From Pseudo-nitzschia pungens (lineage: Eukaryota > Bacillariophyta > Bacillariophyceae > Bacillariales > Bacillariaceae), in assembly GCA_037355855.1 (NCBI GenBank), contig CM074758.1, positions 8,157,001 to 8,221,000 on the forward strand: a stretch of DNA of 64,000 nucleotides, in the 5' to 3' direction. The notes beneath the pieces were generated by a model, which searched no databases, was not told the origin of the DNA, and worked only from the letters and a program-made list of their open reading frames with translations. A program made the position numbers and the translations under genes. How positions within the stretch are numbered: position 1 is the first letter of the stretch; every line of letters starts with the position of its first letter. This document shows, piece by piece, positions 53,349-63,370 of this stretch.

Positions 53349-54782
53349 ATGGCGGCTAAAGGAACCAAACTGAAGCCCTTTAACATCGTTCGGGAGGATT
53401 GGCCAGAAGACGCCACCACCGTAAAGATGAATGTAGACAGTGAACAGGGTGGAATCGCATTCAGTGACTACCTGAAAGTTCTCAATGGTACTGAAAGACC
53501 AGAACTCTTCCTCATCTGGAAAAGAGACTTTGACCAGAAAATTGCTGGCAATGATAAACTCCACGGAGACCAGAAACTGGAGGTCCTACAAAGAATCCTC
53601 ACTACCGAGGCTCTCGGACTTGTCCAACGAACGCTCCAGCGGACCTACTTGGCAGAACCGAACCACAAGATCCACAGTACCAAACGAGTACAGAAAAAGA
53701 TCCAGGAAATCGAACAACGAGACCAGGCAAACATCCTATTATCGATGGGACAAGACGCAACTCCCACGGGAGCCACCAAGGAAAAGGCAAAGGAGAAATC
53801 TCCAAACACCGACAAAACCGACACAGCCACGGCGAGATCGGACAAAGAATCGGAGACCGACAACAACCTCGAGTCCCCCATCCCAAAGAAAAAGGTCGCA
53901 AGCGCCCTCACCCAGTACTACCAATCCCAGGAGTACCGGAAGGATGTCTTGGAGGAGTGCATGCATGCCCTCAAGCTCAAAATCTTTGGCAATGACCAAA
54001 ACGGCAGACGATCGTACATCATCCTTCGACGATTCATGCGAGGCATGCGCGTCGACCTCAAACATGGCATCAGAGCCTGGGCCAACAGAATGGCCGAGCT
54101 CCAAAGCTACCTCCCCGAATGCCTCTGGGAATGTGGCAGTGACCAAATGGAAACACCAAGAAGTTTCACCCAAGGAGAACTGAAGGAAATATTAGATTCC
54201 AATATGACCCACTCCCAACGCGAGAAGCTGGAACACATTAGTTGGGACCTCTTCACCCACTCCTTTAACACCACTATCGACAAGCTCGAAAATCTGGAAA
54301 TCACAATCCGAAAGGAAGCATTAATGCACCAACGCCTCACCGATCTCGAAAAGCAGACCGGTGTCACCAAGAAGACTCCCAAGGCCGCATCTGGGGGAGG
54401 AACCCACCACGGGAAATCCCCTGGCAAAAAGAAGCGCCCTGCGGACAACAGCAACAAACAGCTATGCAAGACCTGTGGCAAGGTCCACGCCGGCAAATGC
54501 TGGAAACTAACCGGCGGGCCCCCCAAGAAGGGAAAGTTCGACCGGGAGACGCTCAACTTGCTCAAGGAGCATTTTGTAGCAAAGGAAGACTCAGACAACG
54601 AGCAGCACTCCAAACCCCACTGGGGAAGGAACCTATCGAACCACGAGTACTCTTATGTACTGGCCACGGCCCAAGCTGACCACGAAGTCTCCGATGACGA
54701 GATCGACATCTCCGAACGGGAACTCAAAGAGTACAGAAGAAAGTACAGAAAGACCTTTAAAAAGAAGGGATCCCACAACTGA
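53349..54782 (+). CDS. gag: gypsy Gag polyprotein
   Basis: 477 residues from ATG 53349. It has capsid-like helical segments (RRFMRGMRVDLKHGIRAWANRMAEL), a Lys/Thr/Glu-rich linker near 140-180, and a zinc knuckle variant (CKTCGKVHAGKCW, pattern CxxCxxxHxxxC) near residue 375. It ends in a basic tail. The stop is TGA at 54780-54782 and pol starts at the next base in the same frame, so a fusion could be made by readthrough. Confidence 0.92.
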   Translation: MAAKGTKLKPFNIVREDWPEDATTVKMNVDSEQGGIAFSDYLKVLNGTERPELFLIWKRDFDQKIAGNDKLHGDQKLEVLQRILTTEALGLVQRTLQRTYLAEPNHKIHSTKRVQKKIQEIEQRDQANILLSMGQDATPTGATKEKAKEKSPNTDKTDTATARSDKESETDNNLESPIPKKKVASALTQYYQSQEYRKDVLEECMHALKLKIFGNDQNGRRSYIILRRFMRGMRVDLKHGIRAWANRMAELQSYLPECLWECGSDQMETPRSFTQGELKEILDSNMTHSQREKLEHISWDLFTHSFNTTIDKLENLEITIRKEALMHQRLTDLEKQTGVTKKTPKAASGGGTHHGKSPGKKKRPADNSNKQLCKTCGKVHAGKCWKLTGGPPKKGKFDRETLNLLKEHFVAKEDSDNEQHSKPHWGRNLSNHEYSYVLATAQADHEVSDDEIDISERELKEYRRKYRKTFKKKGSHN

Positions 54783-57700
54783 ATGGCTGCTGATACCATC
54801 CACACCGGACCGCGCATCATCAACAGGTTTGCGGACGTCTGTGTGGAGGTATTGGACCACAAGGGAAGGGGGAGGATGCTCCGGGGACTACTAGACTCCG
54901 GTTGCTCCAAATCCATCGTACTAAGGCAATTTGTCGACCGAAGTCAACTAACGAACCGAGACCAAAGATCTGTCACCTACAACACGTACGGAGGCAAGTT
55001 CAGAACCAAGTCTGCGGCTTCAGTGGGACTAAGGCTGATAGAATTTTCAAACTCTAAGACCATCAAATGGACCTTCCAAGTGGATGAGTATCATCACCAT
55101 GAGGAAGTACCCTATGACATGATTATAGGATCCGACCTAATGGCACAATTGGGACTGGATATAAAATACAGCTCCCGAACCATCGAATGGCAGGGTGACT
55201 CCATTCCCATGAAGGGGATGGGGGAGCTCTCGAACCCGGACAAATGTGAGGCAGTATTCTTTGCCAACACACAGAGTCCAATCCTCCAACAAGAGGAAGA
55301 AAGGCAAGCCAAAATCTTGGACGCAGACTACTCCAAAGTCGATATAGACGCTATGGTCAACGAACTAGAGATTACTGCGGAATCCAAGGAAGCCTTGAAG
55401 AAAACACTGAAGAAATTCCCGACACTCTTTGGAGGAGGTCTGGGACTGCTCAAGAATATTGAACCGGTGTCCATTGAACTCCAACCAGGAGTCAAACCGG
55501 TCCGGCAGAGGTACTATTCTGTACCCCATGCCTTTGAACAAGCACTTCGAAAGGAGATCACCAGGCTCTGTGACATCGGGGTATTGGAAAAACTCCCCCA
55601 CGATGATGACTCACCATGGGCGTCCCCGACCTTCTGCCAACCAAAGAAGACAGGCGATATCCGAGTTCTAACGGACTTCCGGAAAATGAACGCCGCCATC
55701 CAACGAAAACCATTCCCACTACCACGAATAGGGGAAACAATCCAAAGGCTCCAAAAGTTCAAATCAGCTACGGCGCTGGACTTGTCCCAGGGATATTACA
55801 CCATTCCCATTTGCAAGGAGAGCCAAAAGATTTGCTCTACCATTTTGCCATGGGGAAAATATGCCTACAAGAGACTGGCAATGGGAATCGCATGCGCACC
55901 GGATATCTTCCAGTCCGTCATGATGAATCTACTCGGCGACCTGGACTATGTCCTCGTCTACATCGATGATATCCTGATCATTCAGCGGGAGGGAGAATCT
56001 GAGCAGGATCACCTCGACAAAATCGATACAGTCCTACAGAGACTGGATGACGCTGGCTTTCGAGCCAACCTCAGAAAATCCTTCTTCATGCAAAAAGAAG
56101 TGGAATATCTGGGATTTCTGTTAACAACAGAGGGCATTCAGCCCCAGCCAAAGAAACTGGAGGCGATGAAGCGCCTGGAAGCCCCTAAGAACACCAAGCA
56201 ACTCAAGATGTTCCTTGGAATGGTCAATTTCTACCGGGACATGTGGAAGCGCCGCTCCCACATCCTAGCCCCTCTGAACAAACTAGCAGGGAAAAAGGGC
56301 AAAATGAATTGGTACTGGGGCCCAGCAGAGCAGAAAGCTTTCATGGAGGCGAAGAGGATGCTCGCAGATGAAGCGAAACTCGCATTCCCGGATTTTACGA
56401 AACCATTTCATCTCTACTCAGACGCCAGTGACCGGCAACTGGGAGCAACTGTATGCCAAGATGGCAAGCCCCTTGGTTTCTACACAAGGAAACTGAACTC
56501 AGCGCAGCTCAACTACACTGTCGGGGAAAAAGAACTCCTTGGTATAGTGGAAGGCTTGAAAGCGTTTGAAGGAATCCTACGAGGACAAGATGTGATCATT
56601 CACACAGACCACCTTAACCTGCTCTATCAGCAGATGCCCACCCAAAGGATGGTCCGGTGGAGACTCCTCATGGAGGAGTTCCACCCGGTAGTCAAGCATG
56701 TGGCTGGCAAAGACAACGATGCAGCAGATGCACTATCACGACTGGATATCACGGATGACCCAGCAGATACGGTGGAATGGCTACCACCAAATAAGCCCCT
56801 CACCTACGCGGACGAGGAAGAGCACCTCCGACAACTCCTATTCCCACTTGGAGAAGAAGCGCCGGAAGAATTCCAGGGCAATAGTGCATTCCCACTTGCC
56901 CCGGACATGATTCAGTTCTACCAGCAAAAGGACACGGGAATCATGAGTGCTCTGGAAAAAGACAACCGCCTAACCACCAAAAATGTGGAAGGTCACAGTC
57001 TAATCCACAAGGAAGGGAAGATTCTGATCCCGGACAAACTCAAGGATAGAGTTATGGAATGGTACCACAGCATGTTGGTCCATCCCGGAGAAAAGAGAAT
57101 GGAACAGAGCATACGCTCAGTGTTCACCTGGAAAGGCCTACGGAAGGACGTTCAGGACCTCTGCAAACACTGCCACACGTGTCAGATGTTTAAGAAGAGT
57201 GGCCGGAAGAAGTATGGACTACTACCGGAAAAAGCAGCTGAGGTCACCAAATGGCAGAGGGTCAATGTGGACCTATGGGGACCTGCAACTGTCCACAACA
57301 AAAATGGTAAAGACTACCAAATCCATGTCCTCACCATGGTGGACCCAGTGACCGGATGGTTTGAACTGGCTCACCTGAAGGACTCCCCAAATGCAGCGGA
57401 AACTCAACGATTGTTGGACAGTACCTGGCTGGCAAGATATCCGCGCCCAAAGGAAATTGGCTTTGATGGCGGGAGTGAGTTCAAAGCAGAGTTCCAAGAG
57501 CTCTGTGACAACATGGGGATGAAAAGAAAGCCCAGCGGGGCTTGGAACCCACAATCCAACTCGGTGTTGGAAAGGATCCATCAGGTATTAAAGGACTGTC
57601 TGTTGTCCTTCAACCTGGAACAAAGGGATCTCCACGAGAAGGACCCTTTTGAGGAATTCACCACCAAGGCAGCATATGCTATCAGAAGCGCCATCCATAC

Positions 57701-58052
57701 CACCCTGGGGTACTCCCCAGCGCAACTGGTGTTTGGTCGAGACATGTTCATGCCGGTGAACTTCCCAGTGGATTGGGAAGCAATCCAAGCAAGGAAGCAG
57801 AAAAGCATCCACAAGAGCAACATCAGGGAAAACCAGAAGAGGATTCCCCATGTCTATAAAGAAGGAGACTATGTCACCCTGGAAAGGAAGGGCATTATTC
57901 CAAAACTATCCTTCCCACGACAAGGACCTTACAAGGTGCTCAAGGCCCATGATAATGGAACTGTAACTATTGAAACTGCTCCCTTTGTAACCGACCGGGC
58001 TAACATTAGGAGAGTACATCCCTATTATTGCAGGGATCCTATTAAATCGTAA
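54783..58052 (+). CDS. pol: gypsy Pol polyprotein (PR-RT-RH-IN)
   Basis: 1089 residues from ATG 54783, directly after the gag stop. Protease: LLDSGCSKSIV (active-site DSG) near residue 38. Reverse transcriptase: VLTDFRKMN, ALDLSQGYY, and YIDDILI near 392 with the catalytic Asp pair. RNase H: LYSDASDRQLGA and the TVGEKELLGIVEGL and HTDHLNL motifs near 540-620. Integrase: HHCC zinc domain (VHPGEKRMEQ...CKHCHTC) near 765-800, then catalytic D (NVDLWGP), D (GFDGGSEF) and E (NSVLERIHQ). The C-terminal GPYKVLKAHDNGTVTI is a GPY/F-like end; I saw no chromodomain. All active-site residues are present, so the protein should be functional. Confidence 0.96.
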   Translation: MAADTIHTGPRIINRFADVCVEVLDHKGRGRMLRGLLDSGCSKSIVLRQFVDRSQLTNRDQRSVTYNTYGGKFRTKSAASVGLRLIEFSNSKTIKWTFQVDEYHHHEEVPYDMIIGSDLMAQLGLDIKYSSRTIEWQGDSIPMKGMGELSNPDKCEAVFFANTQSPILQQEEERQAKILDADYSKVDIDAMVNELEITAESKEALKKTLKKFPTLFGGGLGLLKNIEPVSIELQPGVKPVRQRYYSVPHAFEQALRKEITRLCDIGVLEKLPHDDDSPWASPTFCQPKKTGDIRVLTDFRKMNAAIQRKPFPLPRIGETIQRLQKFKSATALDLSQGYYTIPICKESQKICSTILPWGKYAYKRLAMGIACAPDIFQSVMMNLLGDLDYVLVYIDDILIIQREGESEQDHLDKIDTVLQRLDDAGFRANLRKSFFMQKEVEYLGFLLTTEGIQPQPKKLEAMKRLEAPKNTKQLKMFLGMVNFYRDMWKRRSHILAPLNKLAGKKGKMNWYWGPAEQKAFMEAKRMLADEAKLAFPDFTKPFHLYSDASDRQLGATVCQDGKPLGFYTRKLNSAQLNYTVGEKELLGIVEGLKAFEGILRGQDVIIHTDHLNLLYQQMPTQRMVRWRLLMEEFHPVVKHVAGKDNDAADALSRLDITDDPADTVEWLPPNKPLTYADEEEHLRQLLFPLGEEAPEEFQGNSAFPLAPDMIQFYQQKDTGIMSALEKDNRLTTKNVEGHSLIHKEGKILIPDKLKDRVMEWYHSMLVHPGEKRMEQSIRSVFTWKGLRKDVQDLCKHCHTCQMFKKSGRKKYGLLPEKAAEVTKWQRVNVDLWGPATVHNKNGKDYQIHVLTMVDPVTGWFELAHLKDSPNAAETQRLLDSTWLARYPRPKEIGFDGGSEFKAEFQELCDNMGMKRKPSGAWNPQSNSVLERIHQVLKDCLLSFNLEQRDLHEKDPFEEFTTKAAYAIRSAIHTTLGYSPAQLVFGRDMFMPVNFPVDWEAIQARKQKSIHKSNIRENQKRIPHVYKEGDYVTLERKGIIPKLSFPRQGPYKVLKAHDNGTVTIETAPFVTDRANIRRVHPYYCRDPIKS

Positions 58053-58070
58053 CAGCACCATGGAGGAGTA

Positions 58071-58265
58071 TGCCGTGCACCAAAATACAGTCACGAGTCC
58101 ACACGGGACTGGATTAAGGATAAGGATAAAAGAAAACAATCGGCGAGCCGATGGAATCGCTGATTGCCAGAGAGCTCTTAGAACTGTAGCATATAGACTA
58201 ATTGATAGAGCTCACAATTTGCATATCACTACTATTCTAATCACTAGTAGACCCGGGGTATGGCA
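58071..58265 (+). repeat. 3' LTR of gypsy element
   Basis: 195 bp, one substitution from the 5' LTR (GGAATCGCTG against GGAATCGTTG). The short purine run GGAGGAGTA just before it may be the polypurine tract. Confidence 0.95.
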
Positions 58266-58930
58266 GGATTGCCCTCCTCTTTAGAATCATCCCATGCTGA
58301 ACTGCGTGGCATGAAATAGGAGATTGCTTTCTTCCAGAACTCCAGAGTAGAGGCTCTTGTATAATAAGGGTTGTCCTCTGGACCCAGATCCTCCAGTCCA
58401 AACGCTCTGTAACACATCCACTTGTAGATATGGACCGGCTCAACAATAGAGAGCTCATCGTTCGTGAATACCCTATTGGTGGGGTGGAGGATCCCTGTAA
58501 AGTGGCTCATCATTTCAAGCAGTATGGCATGATATTTCAGTAACTGAGTGGGAGCATTAACATCATTAGGAAGATCTGGTGGTCCCAGGTTCTCCCTCCG
58601 GGGAATAACTGGGGGAGGTGGTCGATCGGCCTCATTCTCCTGTTCAGGGGGTTCTTCTGGAACTTCTTCCTCCTCCTCGTCTCCTTCTTGGGGCGGAGCA
58701 GGAGGACGGCGAGCAGGAGCAGCAGGAGAAGCAGGAACAGCACCACCAGCAGCAACAGCAGGAGGGGGCGCTGCTGCAGCATCCAACCGGGCGCGAGCGT
58801 CGGCATCCAGGGGGAATGCAGCTGCGAACGCTACGCTGTTTCGTGCTGCATCTGCCCTAGCAGCCCTGAGCCTTGCGCGCCTCTCCCTTTGCCTAATGGC
58901 TCTTGGATTCATAGACAGTTGCCTTGGCAT
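58266..58930 (-). pseudogene. Crypton-like recombinase, N-terminal piece
   Basis: From ATG 58930 (MPRQLSMNPRA); an in-frame ATG at 59026 is possible but less protein-like. The N-terminus is Arg/Ala-rich and Pro-rich with an acidic EEEEEVPEEPPE run. From about residue 150 comes IVEPVHIYKWMCYRAFGLED, then NPYYTRASTLEFWKKAISYFMP and the break at GNP. This matches the N-terminal region of the recombinase-like proteins widespread in diatoms, usually followed by a TxSxxxNxLIKxVKKxE segment. That segment is found here on the far side of the gypsy element. Confidence 0.68.
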
Positions 58931-59802
58931 TTTGTTCTGTGAAATAGTGAGCAAACAGGTGAATAGAGTGGATTTTGTGAAGCAGTTGGAGACTCGACCG
59001 ACAGAAATTTTGTTCCCGTCTTTCATAAAATTTCGATAGACATGAATCCTGTCTTTAATAATGCAACTGACGGTTGCGCACCTCCGTGTTAATATACGGA
59101 CAAAAAAACTACTGTTTCAGCAATGTTAAGGGGGTCTGGTATGCAACCAGTACTGTACTCTCAGCCATTAAAAATGATCCCATCCGTTAGAAAATGAGGC
59201 GTACATACAAACGTACCTATGTATACATACTATGTAGTAGGAGTTGCACGAGCGCGTAGCGCGTGCAACTACGGTTGCATTTGACGGATACGGTACCGGT
59301 ACGTGCACAGAAACTACGAAGTACGAAGTACGAAGTATTATTTTTCGAGAACCGAAAGGTGTCAAGCGCGCCGAGTTGGAATAGTTTTTCTATTTTTATC
59401 GCCATGGTTTGATGAGTGTGGACGGCGTCATGAATTCAATGATTTTGATTGATTCGTCCCTTTCTCCATTCCCTCATTCTTCGCATTATTTGCATGGTAC
59501 GGTAATTACGTCCGAAATCGGGAAGATCGTTGTGATATATAATATCATTCTCAAAGTGCTCTACGAGTAAGGCTACCGGTTCACGGTACCTGGTAGACTT
59601 GGGCCTGGCGACAACGAATGAATCTCATCATCAATCATAATATTATTATATTCCGGTAATTTCGTGCGACAGTGATATTCTTTCTTCATCGAAATCATTT
59701 TCAAGTCAACAATCTAGCGGTCCCCAGTTGTCGTCTAGTTTTACCCAGGTCGACTATCAGTTCTCGGCAATACCGAATAAAAAGCAAACAAAGCAAGGAA
59801 CC
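58931..59802 (+). other. divergent intergenic region with a hairpin
   Basis: 872 bp between the recombinase start and the LtrA gene start. It contains a hairpin with 9-bp perfect arms at 59242-59270 (AGTTGCACG ... CGTGCAACT) and three tandem TACGAAG-type units at 59313-59338. It probably holds the promoters of both genes. Confidence 0.6.
59242..59270. repeat. short perfect hairpin
   Basis: Arms AGTTGCACG and CGTGCAACT enclose AGCGCGTAGCG, which itself contains GCG pairs. It lies between the recombinase gene and the LtrA gene. Confidence 0.85.
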
Positions 59803-61752
59803 ATGTCGTCGAACAAAAAATCATCCAAAGATATTTCCTTCTACAAGAAAGAAATCAAGAAGGAAAAGGCCGGGAAACGCAAGTTGTATCTCTCGCTGGT
59901 GAAACTGGCCGAAGAGTTGAAGCGGACTCGAAAGGACACGGGGGGCTTGGAAGCACACGCCGAGTATCGAAACCAACGTTGGTACGAAGGAGGGTTGTGG
60001 AGAGCTCCACAGGTCCTTCCGGAAATACGACGCAATGTTACCGAGAAGCAGCGGACGCGACAGCGGGATGCCATTTCCCTCAGCGACATGTTCTTGAACT
60101 TGGTCATTGTGACGGGCTTTACCCGTGTCGGATTGGCCATTACCAATGACAGGGGTGTGCAGCTGCAGCATATTTTGTACTTTGCTGTCTTTTGGACTAT
60201 CTGGGAAAAGGAGACCTCCTACGGAACCCGATTCGATACGACGGACTTGTCGGCGCAACTCAAAACCCTGTTAACGTGCTTCGCCGTTTTGTTTGCAAGC
60301 TTGAGTGTCCCGCTCCCTATGAGTTCCGATGGTGGCATTTGCATCATGATCATGGCAGCATTTTGTGCGTCGACGAATCTTTCCTTGATGGTGCGGGTTT
60401 TGTGGTGGTATCTGGATGCTCAGCGAGAGAATTCAGTGGAATACAACGTCAAGCAGTACGCCGTATTCAATGTCATCATGAACTTTGCCGAAGCTGCCAC
60501 ATGGATCATTGGAATCTTATTTGTGGATCCTTCGAATCGATGGATCGTCTTTTTAGTGGGCGTCCTCATGGCGTTGAGAGTTCCTCGATTCATCTTGTCG
60601 AACGATTTTCATGGTGCGTGATGAAGTTGTTGTATTGCTCATGGTTGGCGTTTTCACAATCACCACAACGCAACCTTGGTGTTGTTGGAGATCGCGTAAT
60701 ACGTTGCCCTTGTTGCCTCACCTTTGTAACCTTTTTCACATTGTAATTTACTTTGCTAAATCATGCTTGCAATCATAACCAAAGCCGCGAATTCTCAACG
60801 AGGAGTTCTGTATATCCTTCTACTTGGGTTCATGTTGCAAAGCGTCGTGGTCGTCGCTACCGACTTTTTCGAATACGAAAACCCCGATTGGAGACAGTAC
60901 TCGTTCATCGGTAGTGCCTGTCTTTTGCTGTTTTCGATAAAAATGCTGTATTGCGACGATGCGAGCACGCTTGCTTCCGATCACGCCCTTCTGGTAAACC
61001 GTACCGCCGCCGCATTCTTCAACGTAGGGCAGTTTGCTCTCTTGTTCTCCACAACGATTCTGGGAAGCGGGTTGAATCTGCTGACGCACCATTATCTAGC
61101 GGCCACCGCCGCCCTCCCGGGAAACGACAAAGCAGTGGTCTGTGGTGGTTTTGCCGGTACGTTCGATTCTCCGCTGGGATTGATCAGATCTCGAGCGTTG
61201 AAACTGTTTTACCTAACCCTATGGCTTTTTTCTTGCGCAGCCGTCCTGTTGTCTATGGTGTTCACAAAGTCGATGCACATAAGACGAGTACCCGTAGAGC
61301 CTTCACAGAGAGCCTTGTTTGTGGGTGCGTATGTCCTGCAGATATTGGCATCGATTTCTGTGGCAGTAATGGCCGTTCTCATGATTTATGGTCGAGCTGG
61401 CTATTTGCAGGTGTTGGTGCAAACCGATCTCTACCTGATGTGGGTTCTGTGTGGTTTTGCGGTGCTGCTTGTTTTGTTGGGTTGGATCGACGAAGGACTG
61501 GAGCTTGCGCTGCAGGGCGACGGCGATGATGACGAACCCGCAAAAGGTGGCTTTTTGGTGTCTCCCTTTGGATTCTGGTGGTGCTTGCATCCCGAAGTTA
61601 CACCAGAAGAGATTCTTGCAGAAGAAGTGGCAACCGCCAACGCGAGTCATACGTTGACTGCGAGCCAACGCAATCGCAGTTCAGGTGTTCGATTGTCGGA
61701 ATTTTCTCCTCTGATTGGCGAGAGTATCAGAATTGATATGGGCGATGTCTAA
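59803..61752 (+). CDS. LtrA-family multi-pass membrane protein
   Basis: Exons 59803-60613 and 60785-61752 are joined by a 171-bp GT-AG intron in matching phase, giving 592 residues. A basic, helical cytosolic N-terminus of about 100 residues comes first. The membrane part begins at AISLSDMFLNLVIVTGF, which carries the E/D...ELFxDL-like opening of the low temperature requirement A family (PF06772), here with the acidic residue in SDMF. About a dozen hydrophobic segments follow. WEKETSYGTRFDT fits the conserved YxxRFDT box of the family. The C-terminal tail is acidic and contains several Ser and Thr residues. LtrA proteins are of unknown function, named from a cold-growth locus in Listeria. Location in a cell membrane is expected but not shown. 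Confidence 0.85.
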
Positions 61753-62156
61753 CTGGAAAGGAGATTTGCGAGGAAAGTGATGAATGATTCGCTCAGCCGG
61801 CCGAACGTAACGCGACCTTATGTTTTGTATCTATTTTATGGAATCGTATCAGGGGAGATCAGATGGAAACGACGCGCCAACTTTAGTTAAAAACTGAAAC
61901 AGTTCGATTTCAATAATAGTTTAGTTATAACTTCTCTCGATCGAAAACGCAACGGTTCAGTATTTGTTGCATGATCTCTTCCCTGCACAACGATATGTCT
62001 AGTGGATCACGCAGTAAAATGATGTAAATTATCACTCAACAGTGCGTATTGGTCTCATCAACGGATCGAGCGACTGACTTTTGTGAAGGGAAATGCGTCG
62101 GTATCTCAAACAGCATCTGACAGAGGAGGAATGTTTGGATATTTCAAGACCGTGGT
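61753..62156 (+). other. convergent intergenic region
   Basis: 404 bp between converging genes; nothing recognisable. Confidence 0.55.
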
Positions 62157-62726
62157 CTAATTCATTTTTTCGAGAGGCCTGTTGAATCCATTCTTACGGT
62201 TCATGTACTGCCTATACTTCCTGGCCTTGTTCTTTGCAGCTCCTCCCCTAGCTGCAGTAGATTGGTTGTCTTCTACCGCCTGTCCCTTGGTGGATCCAAA
62301 CCCATCGAATCCAAGCAGCTTTTTCATCTGTTCTTCTTCGTCCAGCCCCTCGAGTTCCTCCGGACGAACCTCGATGATAGTCTCCTGTGGCTGTTTTTTG
62401 TCCCTCGCCCTCTGGTCGGCACCGCCGCCGCCTTGTTCTTTTTCCGCCTGCTGTTGGTCCAGAGCCGCCAATGTTTCGTCCTCTTTTTTCAGTTCCTCTC
62501 GCAGACGCGCCATTCGCTCCTCCCGCTCCCGGGCAAGCTTCCGCTGGCGATCCACGACTTCTCCGTCGCGGTCGGTTTTTTGGTTTCGTTTGTTGTGACG
62601 CCCATCGTCCTCGTGCTCCTCACGGTACCGGCGATCCGATTGTCGACTCCGCTGTCGGTATCGTTCCGCGTCGTCAGAACCATGATGATATCTATCGTAA
62701 CCGGATGTGTGAGAACGGCTGCTCAT
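62157..62726 (-). CDS. SNRNP27: U4/U6.U5 tri-snRNP 27 kDa protein (SNRNP27)
   Basis: 189 residues from ATG 62726 (MSSRSHTSGYDRYHHGS). The frame is open further upstream, but that part does not look like protein. The N-terminal 95 residues are an Arg/Ser/Asp/Glu-rich domain (RYRQRSRQSDRRYREEHEDD). A charged coiled-coil-like stretch follows (REREERMARLREELKKEDE). The C-terminal 60 residues match SNRNP27 closely: EEEQMKKLLGFDGFGSTKG, then VEDN, then RKYRQYMNRKNGFNRPLEKMN. This conserved end contacts the U6 snRNA and the spliceosome core and affects 5' splice-site choice in other organisms. Nuclear location expected. Confident assignment. Confidence 0.93.
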   Translation of the reverse strand: MSSRSHTSGYDRYHHGSDDAERYRQRSRQSDRRYREEHEDDGRHNKRNQKTDRDGEVVDRQRKLAREREERMARLREELKKEDETLAALDQQQAEKEQGGGGADQRARDKKQPQETIIEVRPEELEGLDEEEQMKKLLGFDGFGSTKGQAVEDNQSTAARGGAAKNKARKYRQYMNRKNGFNRPLEKMN

Positions 62727-63370
62727 GATGGATGATCTTCTATTTGTGCGATAATGCACTTCCTTGATTCTACTTACGAGACTCGATGTTATACTATAGG
62801 AGATGTTGCTGTGAGGCTGACTTACAGCGGGTGCTAATGCAATGTTTAAAATTAATCTCCACAAGTCAAGATTACTTTCCATTGTGGATCGTAAGTCCCG
62901 CTGCTCGTTGCCCGTGACAGTTCTTCACAGCGCGCAGCGAGTTTGTCTCGGCAGCAGTTGCTTCTCAAAAACACGAGTTTCGTGTGAAAAACTCGAACAT
63001 CCGTTAGAAATGGAACGAATGTTTCATTGTCTGTCCTTCGTCCTCATTCGAAACTGGCCCTGTAGAATTACTACCGATACGTACAAGACCAGGACATGGC
63101 ACTGTCCTTACAGTAATATGACCCTCTTCCATACTTGTACCGGTAGTGGAAATGAACGACACCCTACTGTACCAGGTAACCTTATTGAACGCACACAGCA
63201 AAGCAAGCTCTTCCGAAAACTCAAGCACCGCGGTCGCAACGGGGAAATAATGACACTGCAATCCTGCGTGATATCGTCATTGATTATTGTCTCTCAATTC
63301 GAATCGGAAGGAGTCGAGACTTTGAAGGGTTTGTCACGCCTCTTTCACATTCGCTACCAGACCGCAAAGA
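62727..63370 (+). other. divergent intergenic region
   Basis: 644 bp between the SNRNP27 start and the next plus-strand gene start, likely two promoters. A long plus-strand frame through here (to 63519) overlaps the next gene out of frame and is Cys/Ser/Arg-rich, so I do not accept it. Confidence 0.6.

Larger units (their letters stand above)
52398..58265 (+). mobile_element. complete Ty3/gypsy LTR retrotransposon
   Basis: 5868 bp with LTRs of 195 bp at 52398-52592 and 58071-58265 (TG...CA, one mismatch) and the 5-bp target duplication GGATT (52393-52397 and 58266-58270). It encodes intact gag and pol in one frame separated by TGA-ATG. Domain order is protease, reverse transcriptase, RNase H, integrase, which is the Ty3/gypsy order. 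Intact frames and near-identical LTRs suggest a young, possibly active copy. No primer binding site of the common TGG type was recognised after the 5' LTR. Confidence 0.96.
47594..58930 (-). mobile_element. Crypton-like tyrosine recombinase element, interrupted
   Basis: A minus-strand recombinase gene lies in three pieces (58930-58266, 52392-52256, 49070-47594) separated by two LTR retrotransposons. Removing each retrotransposon with one TSD copy rejoins GNP to TKSKKLNNLIKAV across the gypsy site. Across the second site it joins IGPAPTIVNLRH in a single frame. The element boundaries are unknown because Cryptons lack terminal inverted repeats, so the end given is simply the end of the reading frame. 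Confidence 0.65.

Noticed and set aside
58060..58284. Short open frames across the gypsy LTRs
   Set aside because: They are LTR sequence repeated at both ends and have no protein-like composition.
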